Shown: positions 53,532 to 62,718 of the stretch, one piece after another
How the letters are laid out: each line of letters begins with the position of its first letter
How positions within the stretch are numbered: the stretch's first letter is position 1
Assembly: GCA_947650155.1 (NCBI GenBank)
Contig: CANSUS010000002.1
Location: 83,981-147,980 of the forward strand
Direction: 5' to 3'
Length of the DNA stretch: 64,000 nt
From: an uncultured Lachnospiraceae bacterium
GTDB taxonomy: Bacteria > Bacillota > Clostridia > Lachnospirales > Lachnospiraceae
Notes under the pieces: model-generated
Seen by the model: only the letters and a program-made list of their open reading frames with translations
What the model was told of the DNA's origin: nothing
Databases searched by the model: none
Translations under genes and position numbers: made by a program

Positions 53532-54862
53532 TTTTCTTTTTCCTTTCGGTCGTTTTCTTTTTGGATTTCCTTTCGGAGTATTTCTTTGTTTGTATCGTGC
53601 AGTTTTATTAGATTTTCATAGTCTGAAAAACAAAAACCATAGTAATTTTCCAATGCTTCTTCTGTGAGCGGCAGAAGAGAAGAAAAGCGTGTTGGATCAG
53701 TCTGCTTGGAGGCCATATCCAAAGCCGCATTTTTGGCAAAGACAAGGCTTTCAAGCAGTGAATTGCTTGCCAGTCTGTTGGCGCCGTGTACGCCGTTACA
53801 GCAGGTTTCACCGGAGGCGTACAGATGCTCCATAGAAGTTTTACTCTGTAAGTCCACATATACCCCGCCCATAAAATAATGCTGCGCGGGGACGACAGGT
53901 ATCCAGTCTTTTGTAATATCAAAACCTTCTTCCAGACATTTTTTATAAATATTGGGGAATCGTTCCCTGACGTCGAACTCTTTTATAGTCTGCATGGAAA
54001 GCCAGACGAAATCTGTGCCGTCTTTTTCCATCTGCTTCCAGATTTCCTGTGTCAGCAGATCTCTGGGAAGCAGTTCGTTTACAAAACGGTTTCCGTTTTT
54101 GTCTAAAAGGACTGCGCCTTCTCCTCTGACAGATTCTGAAATCAGAAAACGCCGTTCTTTTCTGGTGGAATAAAGCGTGGTTGGATGGATCTGGATATAA
54201 TTAATGTTTTGCAGACGAATCCCGTGTTTTAAGGAAAGGGAGAGCGCATCTCCGGTCAAGTGGGGAAAATTCGTGGAATTTTCATAAATGCCGCCGATGC
54301 CTCCACACGCCCATAATACGTTATCTGCAAAGACGGCAGTGATGCCTCCGTCTTCCGTGCGCAGAACAACGCCGTCGCAAGTATTGTCTTTACAAAGGAT
54401 ATCTACCATTTCTGTATGGCACAGCAGTGAAACGTTCTTTTTTTGCTGTACCTGTGCCAAAAGCTTTTCCGTAATTTCTTTTCCGGTAATGTCGTCATGA
54501 TAAAGAATGCGATTTGTAGAATGGGCTGCCTCTCTTGTGTAGAGCAGCTCTCCGTCTTTTTGCATAAAAGAAACGCCGTAAGCGAGCAGCTCGTTTATGA
54601 CATCTCTTGAGGAGCGGATCATCATATCCACAGACTCTCTGCGGTTTTCATAATGTCCGGCACGCATGGTATCTTCAAAAAAGCTGTCATAGTCGTTTTC
54701 GTCTTTCAGCACACAGATACCGCCCTGTGCAAGGAAAGAGTCGCTTTCTTCCAGACTGCTTTTGGTAATCATTAAAATTTCATATGTATCCGGCAGATGC
54801 AATGCGGCAAAACACCCTGCAACACCGCAGCCTACGATGATGACATCGTATTTTTTATTCAT
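53528..54862 (-). CDS. nadB: L-aspartate oxidase
   Basis: A 444-residue FAD enzyme. Start 54862 (MNKKYDVIIVGCGVAGCFAA) follows AAGAGGTTCAACACT; extending to 54898 moves past this site. Blocks: the FAD motif VGCGVAGCF, the substrate region MDRGGVRKHEEH-type SYSTGGICVLKDENDYDSFF-like (LAQGGICVLKDENDYDSFFE), and the C-terminal HGANRLASNSLLESLVFAKN. It oxidises aspartate to iminoaspartate for NadA. It is shorter at the C-terminus than E. coli NadB (540 residues), as in some Firmicutes. Confidence 0.95.
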   Translation of the reverse strand: MNKKYDVIIVGCGVAGCFAALHLPDTYEILMITKSSLEESDSFLAQGGICVLKDENDYDSFFEDTMRAGHYENRRESVDMMIRSSRDVINELLAYGVSFMQKDGELLYTREAAHSTNRILYHDDITGKEITEKLLAQVQQKKNVSLLCHTEMVDILCKDNTCDGVVLRTEDGGITAVFADNVLWACGGIGGIYENSTNFPHLTGDALSLSLKHGIRLQNINYIQIHPTTLYSTRKERRFLISESVRGEGAVLLDKNGNRFVNELLPRDLLTQEIWKQMEKDGTDFVWLSMQTIKEFDVRERFPNIYKKCLEEGFDITKDWIPVVPAQHYFMGGVYVDLQSKTSMEHLYASGETCCNGVHGANRLASNSLLESLVFAKNAALDMASKQTDPTRFSSLLPLTEEALENYYGFCFSDYENLIKLHDTNKEILRKEIQKENDRKEKEK

Positions 54863-54881
54863 AGTGTTGAACCTCTTTTTG

Positions 54882-55790
54882 TTATTTGGAAAGAGCAAGC
54901 ATACGTTCCATCGGAAGAAGAGCCTGCTTCATAAATGCTTCTTTCAGGCTGACTGCCGGAGAGCCGGTTTCCAATGCCTGTATAATTTTATCCAATGTAA
55001 TTTTTTTCATATTGGGACATACCTGCATATTCCCGGCGGTATAAAATTTCTTATCGGGATTTTGTTTTTTTAATTCATATAAAACGCCCATTTCCGTTAC
55101 GACAATAAACTCGGAGGCTTCACTGCTTTTGGCGTAGGAAATGATTCCTGAGGTGCTTCCAATATAGTCGGCAAGCGTCGTAACTTCCGGTCTGCATTCG
55201 GGATGTACCAGAACTTCGGCGTCAGGACGCAGTTTTTTTGCCTCCAGAATCTGGGCAGCAGTAATATTATGGTGTACATGGCAATATCCGTCATTAAAAA
55301 TAAAGTTCTTTTCCGGCAGTTTGTCCGCTATGTAATGGGCAAGATTCTGGTCAGGAATAAAGAAAATATTTTTATTGGGAAGCGCCTGTACAATCTTTAA
55401 GGCGTTGGCGGAAGTAACGCATACGTCGGACAGGGTTTTTAATTCTGCCGTTGAGTTTACATAACATACCACAGCCACATCGTCATATTGCTTTCGTACT
55501 TCCGTAATCCGCTCAGCATCCGCCATATGCGCCATCGGACAGTCAGCGCTGTCATCGGGCAGAAGTACGGTTTTTGTGGGATTTAATATCTTGGCGCTTT
55601 CGCCCATGAAGGAAACGCCGCAAAGAACAATAGTGTCTGCATTTATTTTCGTGGCAGTTTCGCTTAAGTAGTAAGAATCCCCGATATAGTCCGCAATTTC
55701 CTGTACTTCGTCGGCAACATAATAGTGAGCCATAATAACGGCATTTTTTTCTTCTTTCAGCCTCTTTATTCTGGCAGTCTTTTCGTTCAA
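54882..55790 (-). CDS. nadA: Quinolinate synthase
   Basis: A 302-residue [4Fe-4S] enzyme. The start is TTG at 55790: AGGGAGG lies 8 nt upstream of it, while in-frame ATGs at 55811 and 55808 lie before this ribosome binding site. Cluster cysteines are in VLCGVSFMGESAKILNP, HPECRPEVTTLADY and MQVCPNMKKITLDKI. It condenses iminoaspartate with dihydroxyacetone phosphate to quinolinate. First gene of the nadA-nadB-nadC operon. No known NAD-regulator site could be recognised upstream. Confidence 0.95.
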   Translation of the reverse strand: MNEKTARIKRLKEEKNAVIMAHYYVADEVQEIADYIGDSYYLSETATKINADTIVLCGVSFMGESAKILNPTKTVLLPDDSADCPMAHMADAERITEVRKQYDDVAVVCYVNSTAELKTLSDVCVTSANALKIVQALPNKNIFFIPDQNLAHYIADKLPEKNFIFNDGYCHVHHNITAAQILEAKKLRPDAEVLVHPECRPEVTTLADYIGSTSGIISYAKSSEASEFIVVTEMGVLYELKKQNPDKKFYTAGNMQVCPNMKKITLDKIIQALETGSPAVSLKEAFMKQALLPMERMLALSK

Positions 55791-55915
55791 TTTTCCGTCC
55801 TCCCTCATCATATTAAAAGTGAGTATAACACTTTTCGGGACGGGTGACAAGATGCATGGAATACAATATAGAAGGAATATAATGAAGAAAAGTGAAAAGT
55901 GCAGGATATGGGAAG

Positions 55916-57706
55916 ATGGATAATTCAAAAATAGAGAATTTGCTGAATCTGGCTTTAAATTCTACTATGGAGGAGCGGGAGAAGTCGCAGAATCTGAATG
56001 TGGGATATAATGAGTCAGAGCGGACGTGGGAAGTGATTGTGAAGTATAACGGAGACATTGGAAGGCTTAGAAGTGAGGTGATTCAGGTAGAAGAACTGCT
56101 TGCCGGGTACGCAATTGTCACATTGCCGGAGAGTCTTTTAGATGCATTGGCACAGTTAAATGAGATCGAATATATTGAAAAGCCGAAACGGTTGTTTTTT
56201 TCTCTTATGGAGGGGAAGGAGGCATCCTGCATTCCCCAAGTTACAATAGGAAGAGAAGGGCTTTCAGGAAGAGGCGTTTTGATTGGGATAATTGATTCGG
56301 GAATCGATTATGCAAATATGGATTTCAGAACAGAAAACGGAGGAAGCCGGATTTTATATTTATGGGATCAGGTGCTTGGAGCGGAATATACAAAAGCACA
56401 GATTGACGAGGCGCTTGCTGCGCCTACGCAGGCGGACAGACAGCAGATCCTGCCCAGTATCGATGTTTCCGGGCATGGAACGGCAGTGGCGGGGATTGCG
56501 GCCGGAAACGGAAATGCTTCAGATGGGAGGTTTGCAGGAGCCGCACCGGAGAGTGAACTGATCGTGGTAAAGCTAGGAACCCCTCAGGCAGGCGGTTTTC
56601 CGCGTACAACGGAACTGATGAGAGCCATCACTTATGTGATTCGTAAGGCGTTAGAGCTGGAACGTCCGATTGCAGTGAATTTAAGTTTTGGAAACACCTA
56701 TGGTTCCCATGATGGTACTTCGCTTCTGGAGCGTTTTTTGGATAATGTTTCGGAGATCGGAAGAAGTGTGGTCTGTGTGGGGAGTGGAAACGAGGCGGCA
56801 AGTGCGGGACATTTGTCAGGAGCTTTTGTGCAGGGTGCAAGGGTCAGTCAGACAGTAGAGCTGGCGGTTGCTTCTTACGAAAGTACGACTAATGTACAGC
56901 TATGGAAAAACTATGTGGATACTTTTTTATTAGAACTTGTTTCTCCGTCGGGAGAACGCAGGCAGATTCCGACAAAGACGCCAGGCAGATATACTTTTTT
57001 ATTGGACCGTACCCAGCTTCTTATTTATGTGGGGGAGCCAGCGCCCTATTCGGTGAATCAGGAGATTTACATAGATTTTCTGCCTCAGGAAAGCTATGTC
57101 ACAAGCGGGGTCTGGCGTTTTGAAATGATCCCGCAGAATATTGTGGTGGGAACCTATACTTTTTATCTGCCAAGCAGCACTGTCAGAAATGTACAGACCA
57201 GATTTTATGCACCGGTGCCGGAAGCGACGCTTACAATACCATCCACTGCAAGAAGGGCAATTACGGTGGGCGCATATGATACCACCTATGAATCTTATGC
57301 AGATTTTTCGGGGCGCGGATATGCAGGAACAAACAGGCTTGCGCAGACACTTTTGCAGGCGGAGGTAAAGCCGGATCTGGTGGCGCCGGGGGTAGGGATT
57401 ACAACTGCGAGAGTGGGCGGCGGCTATGAAAAGGTGACGGGCACTTCTTTTGCAACGCCGTTTGTAACGGGCGCGGCGGCGCTTTTAATGGAGTGGGGGA
57501 TTGTGAAGGGGAATGATCCGTTTTTGTATGGGGAGAAGGTGAAGGCGTATTTAAGAAGAGGGGCGAGACCGTTAAGAGGGGAGAGTGAACTGCCGAATGA
57601 CCGGGTTGGGGATTATGATATTATAGTGTCAAGTCAGCAGGGAGCCAGTAAAATCAAGGTGTTCCGCTGGTTTAGTCCAAATATTTTTTCACTGCAAAAG
57701 CAGTAA
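55916..57706 (+). CDS. Subtilisin-like S8 protease, Csp-like, with altered C-terminus
   Basis: A 596-residue S8 protease. Start 55916 (MDNSKIENLLNLALNSTMEE). Catalytic residues: Asp in GIIDSGIDYANMDF, His in DVSGHGTAVAGIAAGNG, and Ser in GTSFATPFVTGAAALLMEWG. The two-lobed layout with a prodomain-like N-terminus resembles germination Csp proteases and their relatives, which process SleC cortex hydrolase. After PNDRVG (ending at base 57610) the expected conserved ending (...GYG.LC.RDSL) is missing and replaced by DYDIIVSSQQGASKIKVFRW. This is where the mobile element begins. Confidence 0.9.
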   Translation: MDNSKIENLLNLALNSTMEEREKSQNLNVGYNESERTWEVIVKYNGDIGRLRSEVIQVEELLAGYAIVTLPESLLDALAQLNEIEYIEKPKRLFFSLMEGKEASCIPQVTIGREGLSGRGVLIGIIDSGIDYANMDFRTENGGSRILYLWDQVLGAEYTKAQIDEALAAPTQADRQQILPSIDVSGHGTAVAGIAAGNGNASDGRFAGAAPESELIVVKLGTPQAGGFPRTTELMRAITYVIRKALELERPIAVNLSFGNTYGSHDGTSLLERFLDNVSEIGRSVVCVGSGNEAASAGHLSGAFVQGARVSQTVELAVASYESTTNVQLWKNYVDTFLLELVSPSGERRQIPTKTPGRYTFLLDRTQLLIYVGEPAPYSVNQEIYIDFLPQESYVTSGVWRFEMIPQNIVVGTYTFYLPSSTVRNVQTRFYAPVPEATLTIPSTARRAITVGAYDTTYESYADFSGRGYAGTNRLAQTLLQAEVKPDLVAPGVGITTARVGGGYEKVTGTSFATPFVTGAAALLMEWGIVKGNDPFLYGEKVKAYLRRGARPLRGESELPNDRVGDYDIIVSSQQGASKIKVFRWFSPNIFSLQKQ

Positions 57707-57868
57707 AAAAGGATTGGGACAGGCCTGTTTTTAATCTTGAAACTGAAAATCATACTACTTGACACTAAATTACCATAAAGCTGTCAGGAACGGGACAAGT
57801 ACGCTTTAAGGAGGTGCAGGGGAAGCGATCTGCCCGGAAAAGTGTTCGGAGAGAAGTGGAATGATATT

Positions 57869-57911
57869 GAGGACTAAGTTTGTTAATTTATTAGCTGCTT
57901 GGTCCTCTTTT
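57869..57911 (+). terminator. Probable terminator at the start of the element
   Basis: GAGGAC pairs with GTCCTC across a loop that includes TAAGTTTGTTAATTTATTAGCTGC-like AT sequence (43 nt), followed by TTTTCT. It may block read-through from the host into the element. Confidence 0.55.
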
Positions 57912-57941
57912 CTGTTCAGAAATAGAAAAAGGAGAATCTAT

Positions 57942-58091
57942 ATGAGTAACCAGATTACCAGGGAAAGCATGGAATTTATTGCAGGGGAAATTATGGACGC
58001 AATCCATGATTCCGACAGGCTGGAAGATGGCATAAATAGGATTCAGGAAATTCTTGAATGTAATGGGATCGTTGAGGTTATCCCGGATTAA
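57942..58091 (+). CDS. Small hypothetical protein of the mobile element
   Basis: A 49-residue acidic protein (MSNQITRESMEFIAGEIMDA to VEVIPD). The start at 57942 follows AAAGGAG; the longer frame from 57861 is not supported. One cysteine; a helical pattern predominates. It sits 15 bp before the SymE-like gene. Not recognised. Confidence 0.6.
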   Translation: MSNQITRESMEFIAGEIMDAIHDSDRLEDGINRIQEILECNGIVEVIPD

Positions 58092-58106
58092 ATAGGAGGA
58101 GAACAT

Positions 58107-58349
58107 ATGAAGCAGAGAGAAATGACGGTTTACAGGGCAAGGGGAACCAGCATAGAGATAAACAATCCATTGATTATGCTGCAGGGAAAATGGTTGCGGG
58201 ACTTGGGATTTTCCACAGGCGACAGAATATCAGTAACCTGTGAGGGCGGCAGGCTTATTGTGGAAAGGACAGGCAGGATATGGTCTGATCCCAAAGGGGC
58301 GGGGATGATAGCGGAAGGAACTGAAGAATATCAGGGGAAGGCGGTGTGA
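58107..58349 (+). CDS. SymE-like / AbrB-fold small protein
   Basis: An 80-residue protein. The core NPLIMLQGKWLRDLGFSTGD, then RISVTCEGGRLIVERTG, matches the SymE domain (GKWL..aGF..G). SymE-type proteins are nucleic-acid-binding toxins in E. coli; here many mobile elements carry SymE relatives without a clear antisense RNA. TAGGAGGAGAACAT precedes the ATG. GTG of the next gene overlaps its stop. Confidence 0.75.
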   Translation: MKQREMTVYRARGTSIEINNPLIMLQGKWLRDLGFSTGDRISVTCEGGRLIVERTGRIWSDPKGAGMIAEGTEEYQGKAV

Positions 58350-58795
58350 CAATGGATATGAATAGAGGAAATAAACGTACAATTACCTTTAAGGATCAGG
58401 AACACGAAATATTTTACAGAAACTGTCTGCAAAAGTGCAGGCAGCAGGACGTATACCATAAAGCATTAGTTTACTGTCTTGGGATCAGCGGCGATACAAG
58501 GCGGAATGTAGAGAGAATTTTTGATTTCAAAAAAGGGAGCGTAAGGCCAAAGTGTCTGGAAGAGGGCTGGATCACCAGCGGCAGTGCAAGGGTGGTGCGT
58601 ATGGCATTCAATCTTTTCTGTAACGGTACGCCCAGCGTGTATGCCCTTGAAGGAGATGCGAAAGTAAAGGAGTGCCAGCGGTACACGGTGGAAGACCTGT
58701 TCTGCTGTGAATACGCAATATATTTCTGGGAAGCGGTTAAGGTGCGCTATCCGGAATACTGTTTCCCGATAGATTTATCGGAGTTTGGGATATAA
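58346..58795 (+). CDS. Mobile-element protein, DUF6075-like
   Basis: A 149-residue protein. I start at GTG 58346 because AGGGG is 8 nt upstream; ATG 58352 is 14 nt away. It overlaps the SymE-like gene by 4 bp. Seven cysteines, including paired CLQKC and FCCEYA. Blocks KDQEHEIFYRNCLQKCRQQD and YHKALVYCLGISGDTRRNVE resemble DUF6075 proteins in Lachnospiraceae elements, from memory. Function unknown. Confidence 0.65.
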   Translation: MTMDMNRGNKRTITFKDQEHEIFYRNCLQKCRQQDVYHKALVYCLGISGDTRRNVERIFDFKKGSVRPKCLEEGWITSGSARVVRMAFNLFCNGTPSVYALEGDAKVKECQRYTVEDLFCCEYAIYFWEAVKVRYPEYCFPIDLSEFGI

Positions 58796-58847
58796 AGCAG
58801 GATAGCGTGTTAAGGCGCGGTGGAACCATGTGTAGAAGGAGGGCAAT

Positions 58848-59285
58848 ATGGCAGAACTAAGTATGGCTTTAGTACAGATGAAAGGGCTGAAATGCCGGAT
58901 TGATGATATTTTAAGTGTCACCACTTATGATGAACATGCAGACCTGCGGGGGCTGCATGTGGACCATAGGGATAGTGACCAGATGTTCCAGTTAAGGGAA
59001 ATACGGAGAATCATGGGGAAGTTGGCTGACATAGGTGGCAGCATAGAGTACCTTTTCCGACCGGTTCAGGAGATCAGTACTCTTCATAAAGATGAAAACG
59101 GGGAATATAGGACGGAGAAAGGATATTTTTATCGCAGTGGAAGTCTGATTGAAGCTTTCCTGCAGGAAGATACCCATGAAGCGCCCTGCTGGGTGCAGAC
59201 AAAAGTGGAGTATGACGGGGAAGATTATTATCTTATGGGATATGAGGATATCCCAATGAAAGGGCTGAATGTCCGTGTGAGATAG
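58848..59285 (+). CDS. Mobile-element protein with DUF5348-like C-terminal part
   Basis: A 145-residue protein. The C-terminal GYFYRSGSLIEAFLQEDTHE and WVQTKVEYDGEDYYLMGYED resemble DUF5348. Residues 30-80 are helical. AGAAGGAGGGCAATATG provides a strong start. It precedes parA by 17 bp, in the partition module. Function unknown. Confidence 0.65.
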   Translation: MAELSMALVQMKGLKCRIDDILSVTTYDEHADLRGLHVDHRDSDQMFQLREIRRIMGKLADIGGSIEYLFRPVQEISTLHKDENGEYRTEKGYFYRSGSLIEAFLQEDTHEAPCWVQTKVEYDGEDYYLMGYEDIPMKGLNVRVR

Positions 59286-59302
59286 AAAGGAGAACAGGAT
59301 AT

Positions 59303-60106
59303 ATGGAAAGGACAGGAAGAAAATGCAAGGTCATTGCCATCGCAAACCAGAAGGGCGGTGTGTCAAAGACAACAACCACGGTAAATTTAGGGATCGGGCT
59401 TGCAAGGGCAGGGAACAGGGTTTTACTCATAGATTCCGATCCGCAGGCAAGTCTTACCGCAAGCATGGGAAGCAGGGAGCCAGACAGGCTGGATAAAACG
59501 CTTGCCGCAGTGATAACTTCCATCATGGAAGGGCAGGAAATAGAAGCGGAATATGGGCTGCTTTCCCATGAGGAAGGGGTGTGGTTCCTTCCGGCAAACA
59601 TTGACCTTGCGGCGGTGGAAGTGTCGCTGATCAGCGCCATGAGCAGGGAGTATATGCTGAAAGAGTACATAGAGGCGGTAGCGCCATATTATGACTACAT
59701 TATCGTGGACTGTATGCCATCCCTTGGAATGCTGACGATTAATGCGCTTGCGGCGGCAGATACGGTGCTTATACCCCTGCAGGCACAATATCTGTCATTA
59801 AAAGGGCTGGAACAGCTGATTGCAACGATTATGAGGATAAAGAAGCGAATCAACCCGGCACTTATTTTTGAGGGAATCCTGCTGACTATGGTGGATGTCC
59901 GGACAAATTATGCAAGGGAAATTATGGATATGGTGCGCGGAAATTACGGGCAGAGGATACCAGTGTTTGAGAATTATATTCCTTTGTCGGTGCGTGTGTC
60001 GGAGGCAAGCGCGGAGGGGAAGAGCATATTTGCACATGATCCGAAAGGGCGGGCTTCGGCAGCTTATGAAGTGCTTACAAAGGAGGTGCTGGCGCATGGC
60101 AGGTAG
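59303..60106 (+). CDS. ParA-family partition ATPase
   Basis: A 267-residue deviant Walker-A ATPase: KVIAIANQKGGVSKTTTTVN, LLIDSDPQASLTASMG and YIIVDCMPSLGMLTINAL. It has a short N-terminus like type Ib ParA or Soj and no HTH. GGAGAACAGGATAT precedes the ATG. It forms an operon with the ParB gene, which overlaps by 11 bp, and would partition the element. Confidence 0.95.
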   Translation: MERTGRKCKVIAIANQKGGVSKTTTTVNLGIGLARAGNRVLLIDSDPQASLTASMGSREPDRLDKTLAAVITSIMEGQEIEAEYGLLSHEEGVWFLPANIDLAAVEVSLISAMSREYMLKEYIEAVAPYYDYIIVDCMPSLGMLTINALAAADTVLIPLQAQYLSLKGLEQLIATIMRIKKRINPALIFEGILLTMVDVRTNYAREIMDMVRGNYGQRIPVFENYIPLSVRVSEASAEGKSIFAHDPKGRASAAYEVLTKEVLAHGR

Positions 60107-61031
60107 GAAAAGCAGCGCTTCCAATATCAAAATGCCGGACGTGAACGCTTTATTCGGGCTGGAAGAGGGGACAGGAGGAGCAGCGGAAAAGATAGAAGAA
60201 ATAGCCATTGACCAACTGCATTCATTCAATTCCCATCCATTTCGGGTACTTGACGATGAAAAAATGCAGGAAACTGTGGAAAGCATCAGGGAGCATGGAA
60301 TTATCAGCCCTTTGATTGTCCGGCCGGGGAAAGAAAGCGGGTATGAGATTATATCAGGACATAGGCGGAAGAGAGCCTGTGAACTGCTGGGGCTTAAGAC
60401 GATTCCCTGCTTTGTCCGCAGCATGGCAGATGAAGAAGCCACCGTGGTCATGGTGGATTCCAATATCCAGAGGGAAGAGCTTCTGTACAGTGAAAAAGCC
60501 TATGCCTACAAGATGAAATTGGACGCGATAGACAGGGTAAAAGGCAGACCTAAAAAAGAGGGACAAGTTGTCCCTGATTATCTGGGAAAGAAATCTACAG
60601 AAATGGTGGCGGAGGGAAGCGGGGAAAGCTATAAACAAATTGAGCGTTATATCCGCCTGACTTTCCTTATAAAGCCCATGCTTGACTATGTAGATGAAAA
60701 GCGTATCGCTTTTGGTGCCGGGGTGGAATTATCCTATCTGGAGCCAGAAGGGCAGGAGCAGCTTTATCAGATAATCCAGCGGTTATGCGTATTCCCTAAT
60801 CTGTCACAGGCAAAGAAGCTTAAGGAGTTGAGCAGGGAAGGAAAACTGGACGAAAACGGAATGGAGATTATCCTTTCTGATGAAAAACCGGCAGCCCCGA
60901 CAGTCAGACTGCAGAGAAAGAAGCTGAATGAATATTTCCCGGCAGACTATTCAGCGGAGCAAATGGAGGAAGTAATCTATGCTCTCCTGAAAAAATGGAG
61001 ATTTGAGCAGGGGGATATGCAGGCAGAATAG
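60096..61031 (+). CDS. ParB-family partition protein
   Basis: A 311-residue protein. Start 60096 (MAGRKSSASNIKMPDVNALF) follows AGGAGGTGCTGGCGC inside parA. The ParB nuclease-like/CTP-binding domain has REHGIISPLIVRPGKESGYE and ISGHRRKRACELLGLKTIPC. The HTH portion contains YKQIERYIRLTFLIKPMLDY. It should bind a parS-like site on the element. A hairpin terminator follows. Confidence 0.93.
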   Translation: MAGRKSSASNIKMPDVNALFGLEEGTGGAAEKIEEIAIDQLHSFNSHPFRVLDDEKMQETVESIREHGIISPLIVRPGKESGYEIISGHRRKRACELLGLKTIPCFVRSMADEEATVVMVDSNIQREELLYSEKAYAYKMKLDAIDRVKGRPKKEGQVVPDYLGKKSTEMVAEGSGESYKQIERYIRLTFLIKPMLDYVDEKRIAFGAGVELSYLEPEGQEQLYQIIQRLCVFPNLSQAKKLKELSREGKLDENGMEIILSDEKPAAPTVRLQRKKLNEYFPADYSAEQMEEVIYALLKKWRFEQGDMQAE

Positions 61032-61076
61032 CATTGGCGGATAGACATTTTCGGCAGGGAAAGCAGAATATTGTTT

Positions 61077-61116
61077 CACATAAGAGCAGAGGAAAAATGA
61101 CCTCTGTTTTTATGTG
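61077..61116 (+). terminator. Hairpin terminator after parAB
   Basis: CACATAAGAGCAGAGG (61077-61092) pairs with CCTCTGTTTTTATGTG (61101-61116) with one bulge, loop AAAAATGA. The arm holds the T tract. Confidence 0.75.
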
Positions 61117-61150
61117 GATAAAACCATAAAAAGATTGTGAGGAATGGAGA

Positions 61151-62155
61151 ATGGAGGGAATCCAGTTTGATTATTTTCATGAAATGGAAGCAGGGCAGTA
61201 CAGTTTTTATCGTATACCGAAAATGCTGTTCACAGCGGAATGTTTCAGAAGCCTTTCCTGTGAAGCAAAGGTCTTATACGGGTTGATGTTGGATCGCATG
61301 GGGCTTAGCATTAAAAACAGGTGGATTGATGAAGAGGACAGGGTTTACATTGTCTTTACGGTGGAAGAGACAGCGGAGCTGATGAACTGCGGTATGCAGA
61401 AAGCGGTAAAGCTGATAAAGGAACTGGATGCGGACAAAGGTATCGGTCTGATAGAGAAAAAGCGTCTGGGATTGGGCAGACCAAACGTGATTTATGTAAA
61501 GAATTTCATGATACGGGAAGAGCCGATATTGCCGGAGGAAGAGGAAAAACCTGATGAAAAGGAAACAGCAGGAGAAAACAGGAAAGTCAATAATCATAAT
61601 GGAGGAGTTGTGAAAATCACAGATCAGGAATTATTAAAATCACAATTCAAGAATGATGAAAATCACAATTCAGGAATAGTGAAATCCACAATTCAAGAAT
61701 TTCCAAAATCACAACCTAATAAGACTGAATTTAATAAAACTGATTTTAATGAGACTAATCTTATCAAACCTTATCCATCTGATACGATAAGACAGATGGA
61801 GCGTTACCGTGCTGCCATACGAAACAATATCTCGTATGAGTGTTTTTTAAGTGACAGGGGTTGCCGGAAGGAGGAACTGGACGAGCTGGTAGAGCTTATG
61901 GTGGACGTGATGATGATGCCCGATCATGCAGTTTTGCGGATAGCAGGAGCGGAAAGACCTGCGGCGTTGGTAAAAGAGCGGTTCCTGAAGCTGGACGATT
62001 CGCATATATCCTATGTGCTTGCCTGCCTGCAGGGAAATACAGGCAAAGTAGGGAATATCAAGGCATATCTACTGGCATCGCTTTACAATGCCACGCTGAC
62101 CATAGACAATTATTACCGCGCGGAGGTCAGTCATGACTTGTATGGGAGCGGATAA
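61151..62155 (+). CDS. RepA_N-family replication initiator
   Basis: A 334-residue protein. The RepA_N domain is clear: FDYFHEMEAGQYSFYRIPKM, LSCEAKVLYGLMLDRMGLSI, VEETAELMNCGMQKAVKLIK and GLGRPNVIYVKNFM. The C-terminal ~130 residues (YECFLSDRGCRKEELDELVE, VGNIKAYLLASLYNATLTID) resemble the DUF6017 extension. Between them is a polar repeat (HNGGVVKITDQ / HNSGIVKSTIQ). Such proteins drive replication of Firmicute plasmids and of some integrative elements. Confidence 0.93.
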   Translation: MEGIQFDYFHEMEAGQYSFYRIPKMLFTAECFRSLSCEAKVLYGLMLDRMGLSIKNRWIDEEDRVYIVFTVEETAELMNCGMQKAVKLIKELDADKGIGLIEKKRLGLGRPNVIYVKNFMIREEPILPEEEEKPDEKETAGENRKVNNHNGGVVKITDQELLKSQFKNDENHNSGIVKSTIQEFPKSQPNKTEFNKTDFNETNLIKPYPSDTIRQMERYRAAIRNNISYECFLSDRGCRKEELDELVELMVDVMMMPDHAVLRIAGAERPAALVKERFLKLDDSHISYVLACLQGNTGKVGNIKAYLLASLYNATLTIDNYYRAEVSHDLYGSG

Positions 62156-62267
62156 CGTTCCTGCCGGTATAAATGCAGATACATAATCCATAGAGGCAGC
62201 CGGGTGTAACATCAGGCTGTCTTTTGCTGACAAAGCAAATGGAAATCTGTGAGGAAAGGGGGAGACC

Positions 62268-62621
62268 GTGTTGGGCAGACGTGCAGCATCCCAGGAGCTT
62301 GTGGAGCTTGGGGAACGCATACGGGAGCGGAGAACAGAACTGTGCCTGTCACAGGAAGCACTTGCAGAGAAAGCGGAGATCAGCGCCAACACGGTGAGTC
62401 GGATAGAGGGAGGGCAGATGTCTATGGGCATAGGGATTTTCATAAAGCTGGTAAAGGCGCTGGATACAGATGCGGGCAGCCTGCTGGGGCTTCCATCGGT
62501 ATCGGAAGAAAAGCGTTACCGGGATATGTGTTACCGCGTCAGCCATTTACGGGCGGCGGAACAGGAGATTGTGCTGAGGACGGTTGAGGTGCTGGTGGAA
62601 AATCTGCGGCGGGAAAGGTAA
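62268..62621 (+). CDS. XRE-family transcriptional regulator
   Basis: A 117-residue protein with a Cro/CI HTH (LCLSQEALAEKAEISANTVS, RIEGGQMSMGIGIFIKLVKA). Start is GTG at 62268 after AAAGGGGGAG. The C-terminal half is helical and may dimerise. It lies 112 bp after repA and is probably the element's repressor. Confidence 0.88.
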   Translation: MLGRRAASQELVELGERIRERRTELCLSQEALAEKAEISANTVSRIEGGQMSMGIGIFIKLVKALDTDAGSLLGLPSVSEEKRYRDMCYRVSHLRAAEQEIVLRTVEVLVENLRRER

Positions 62622-62718
62622 AAGGATTCTACGGATATGGTGGAAAAAGGAAAGAATTTCTACCTTCATGGTGCGGAAAGCAGCCGCTGGTTCCGTTAAA
62701 ATATATCCATAAGATAAA

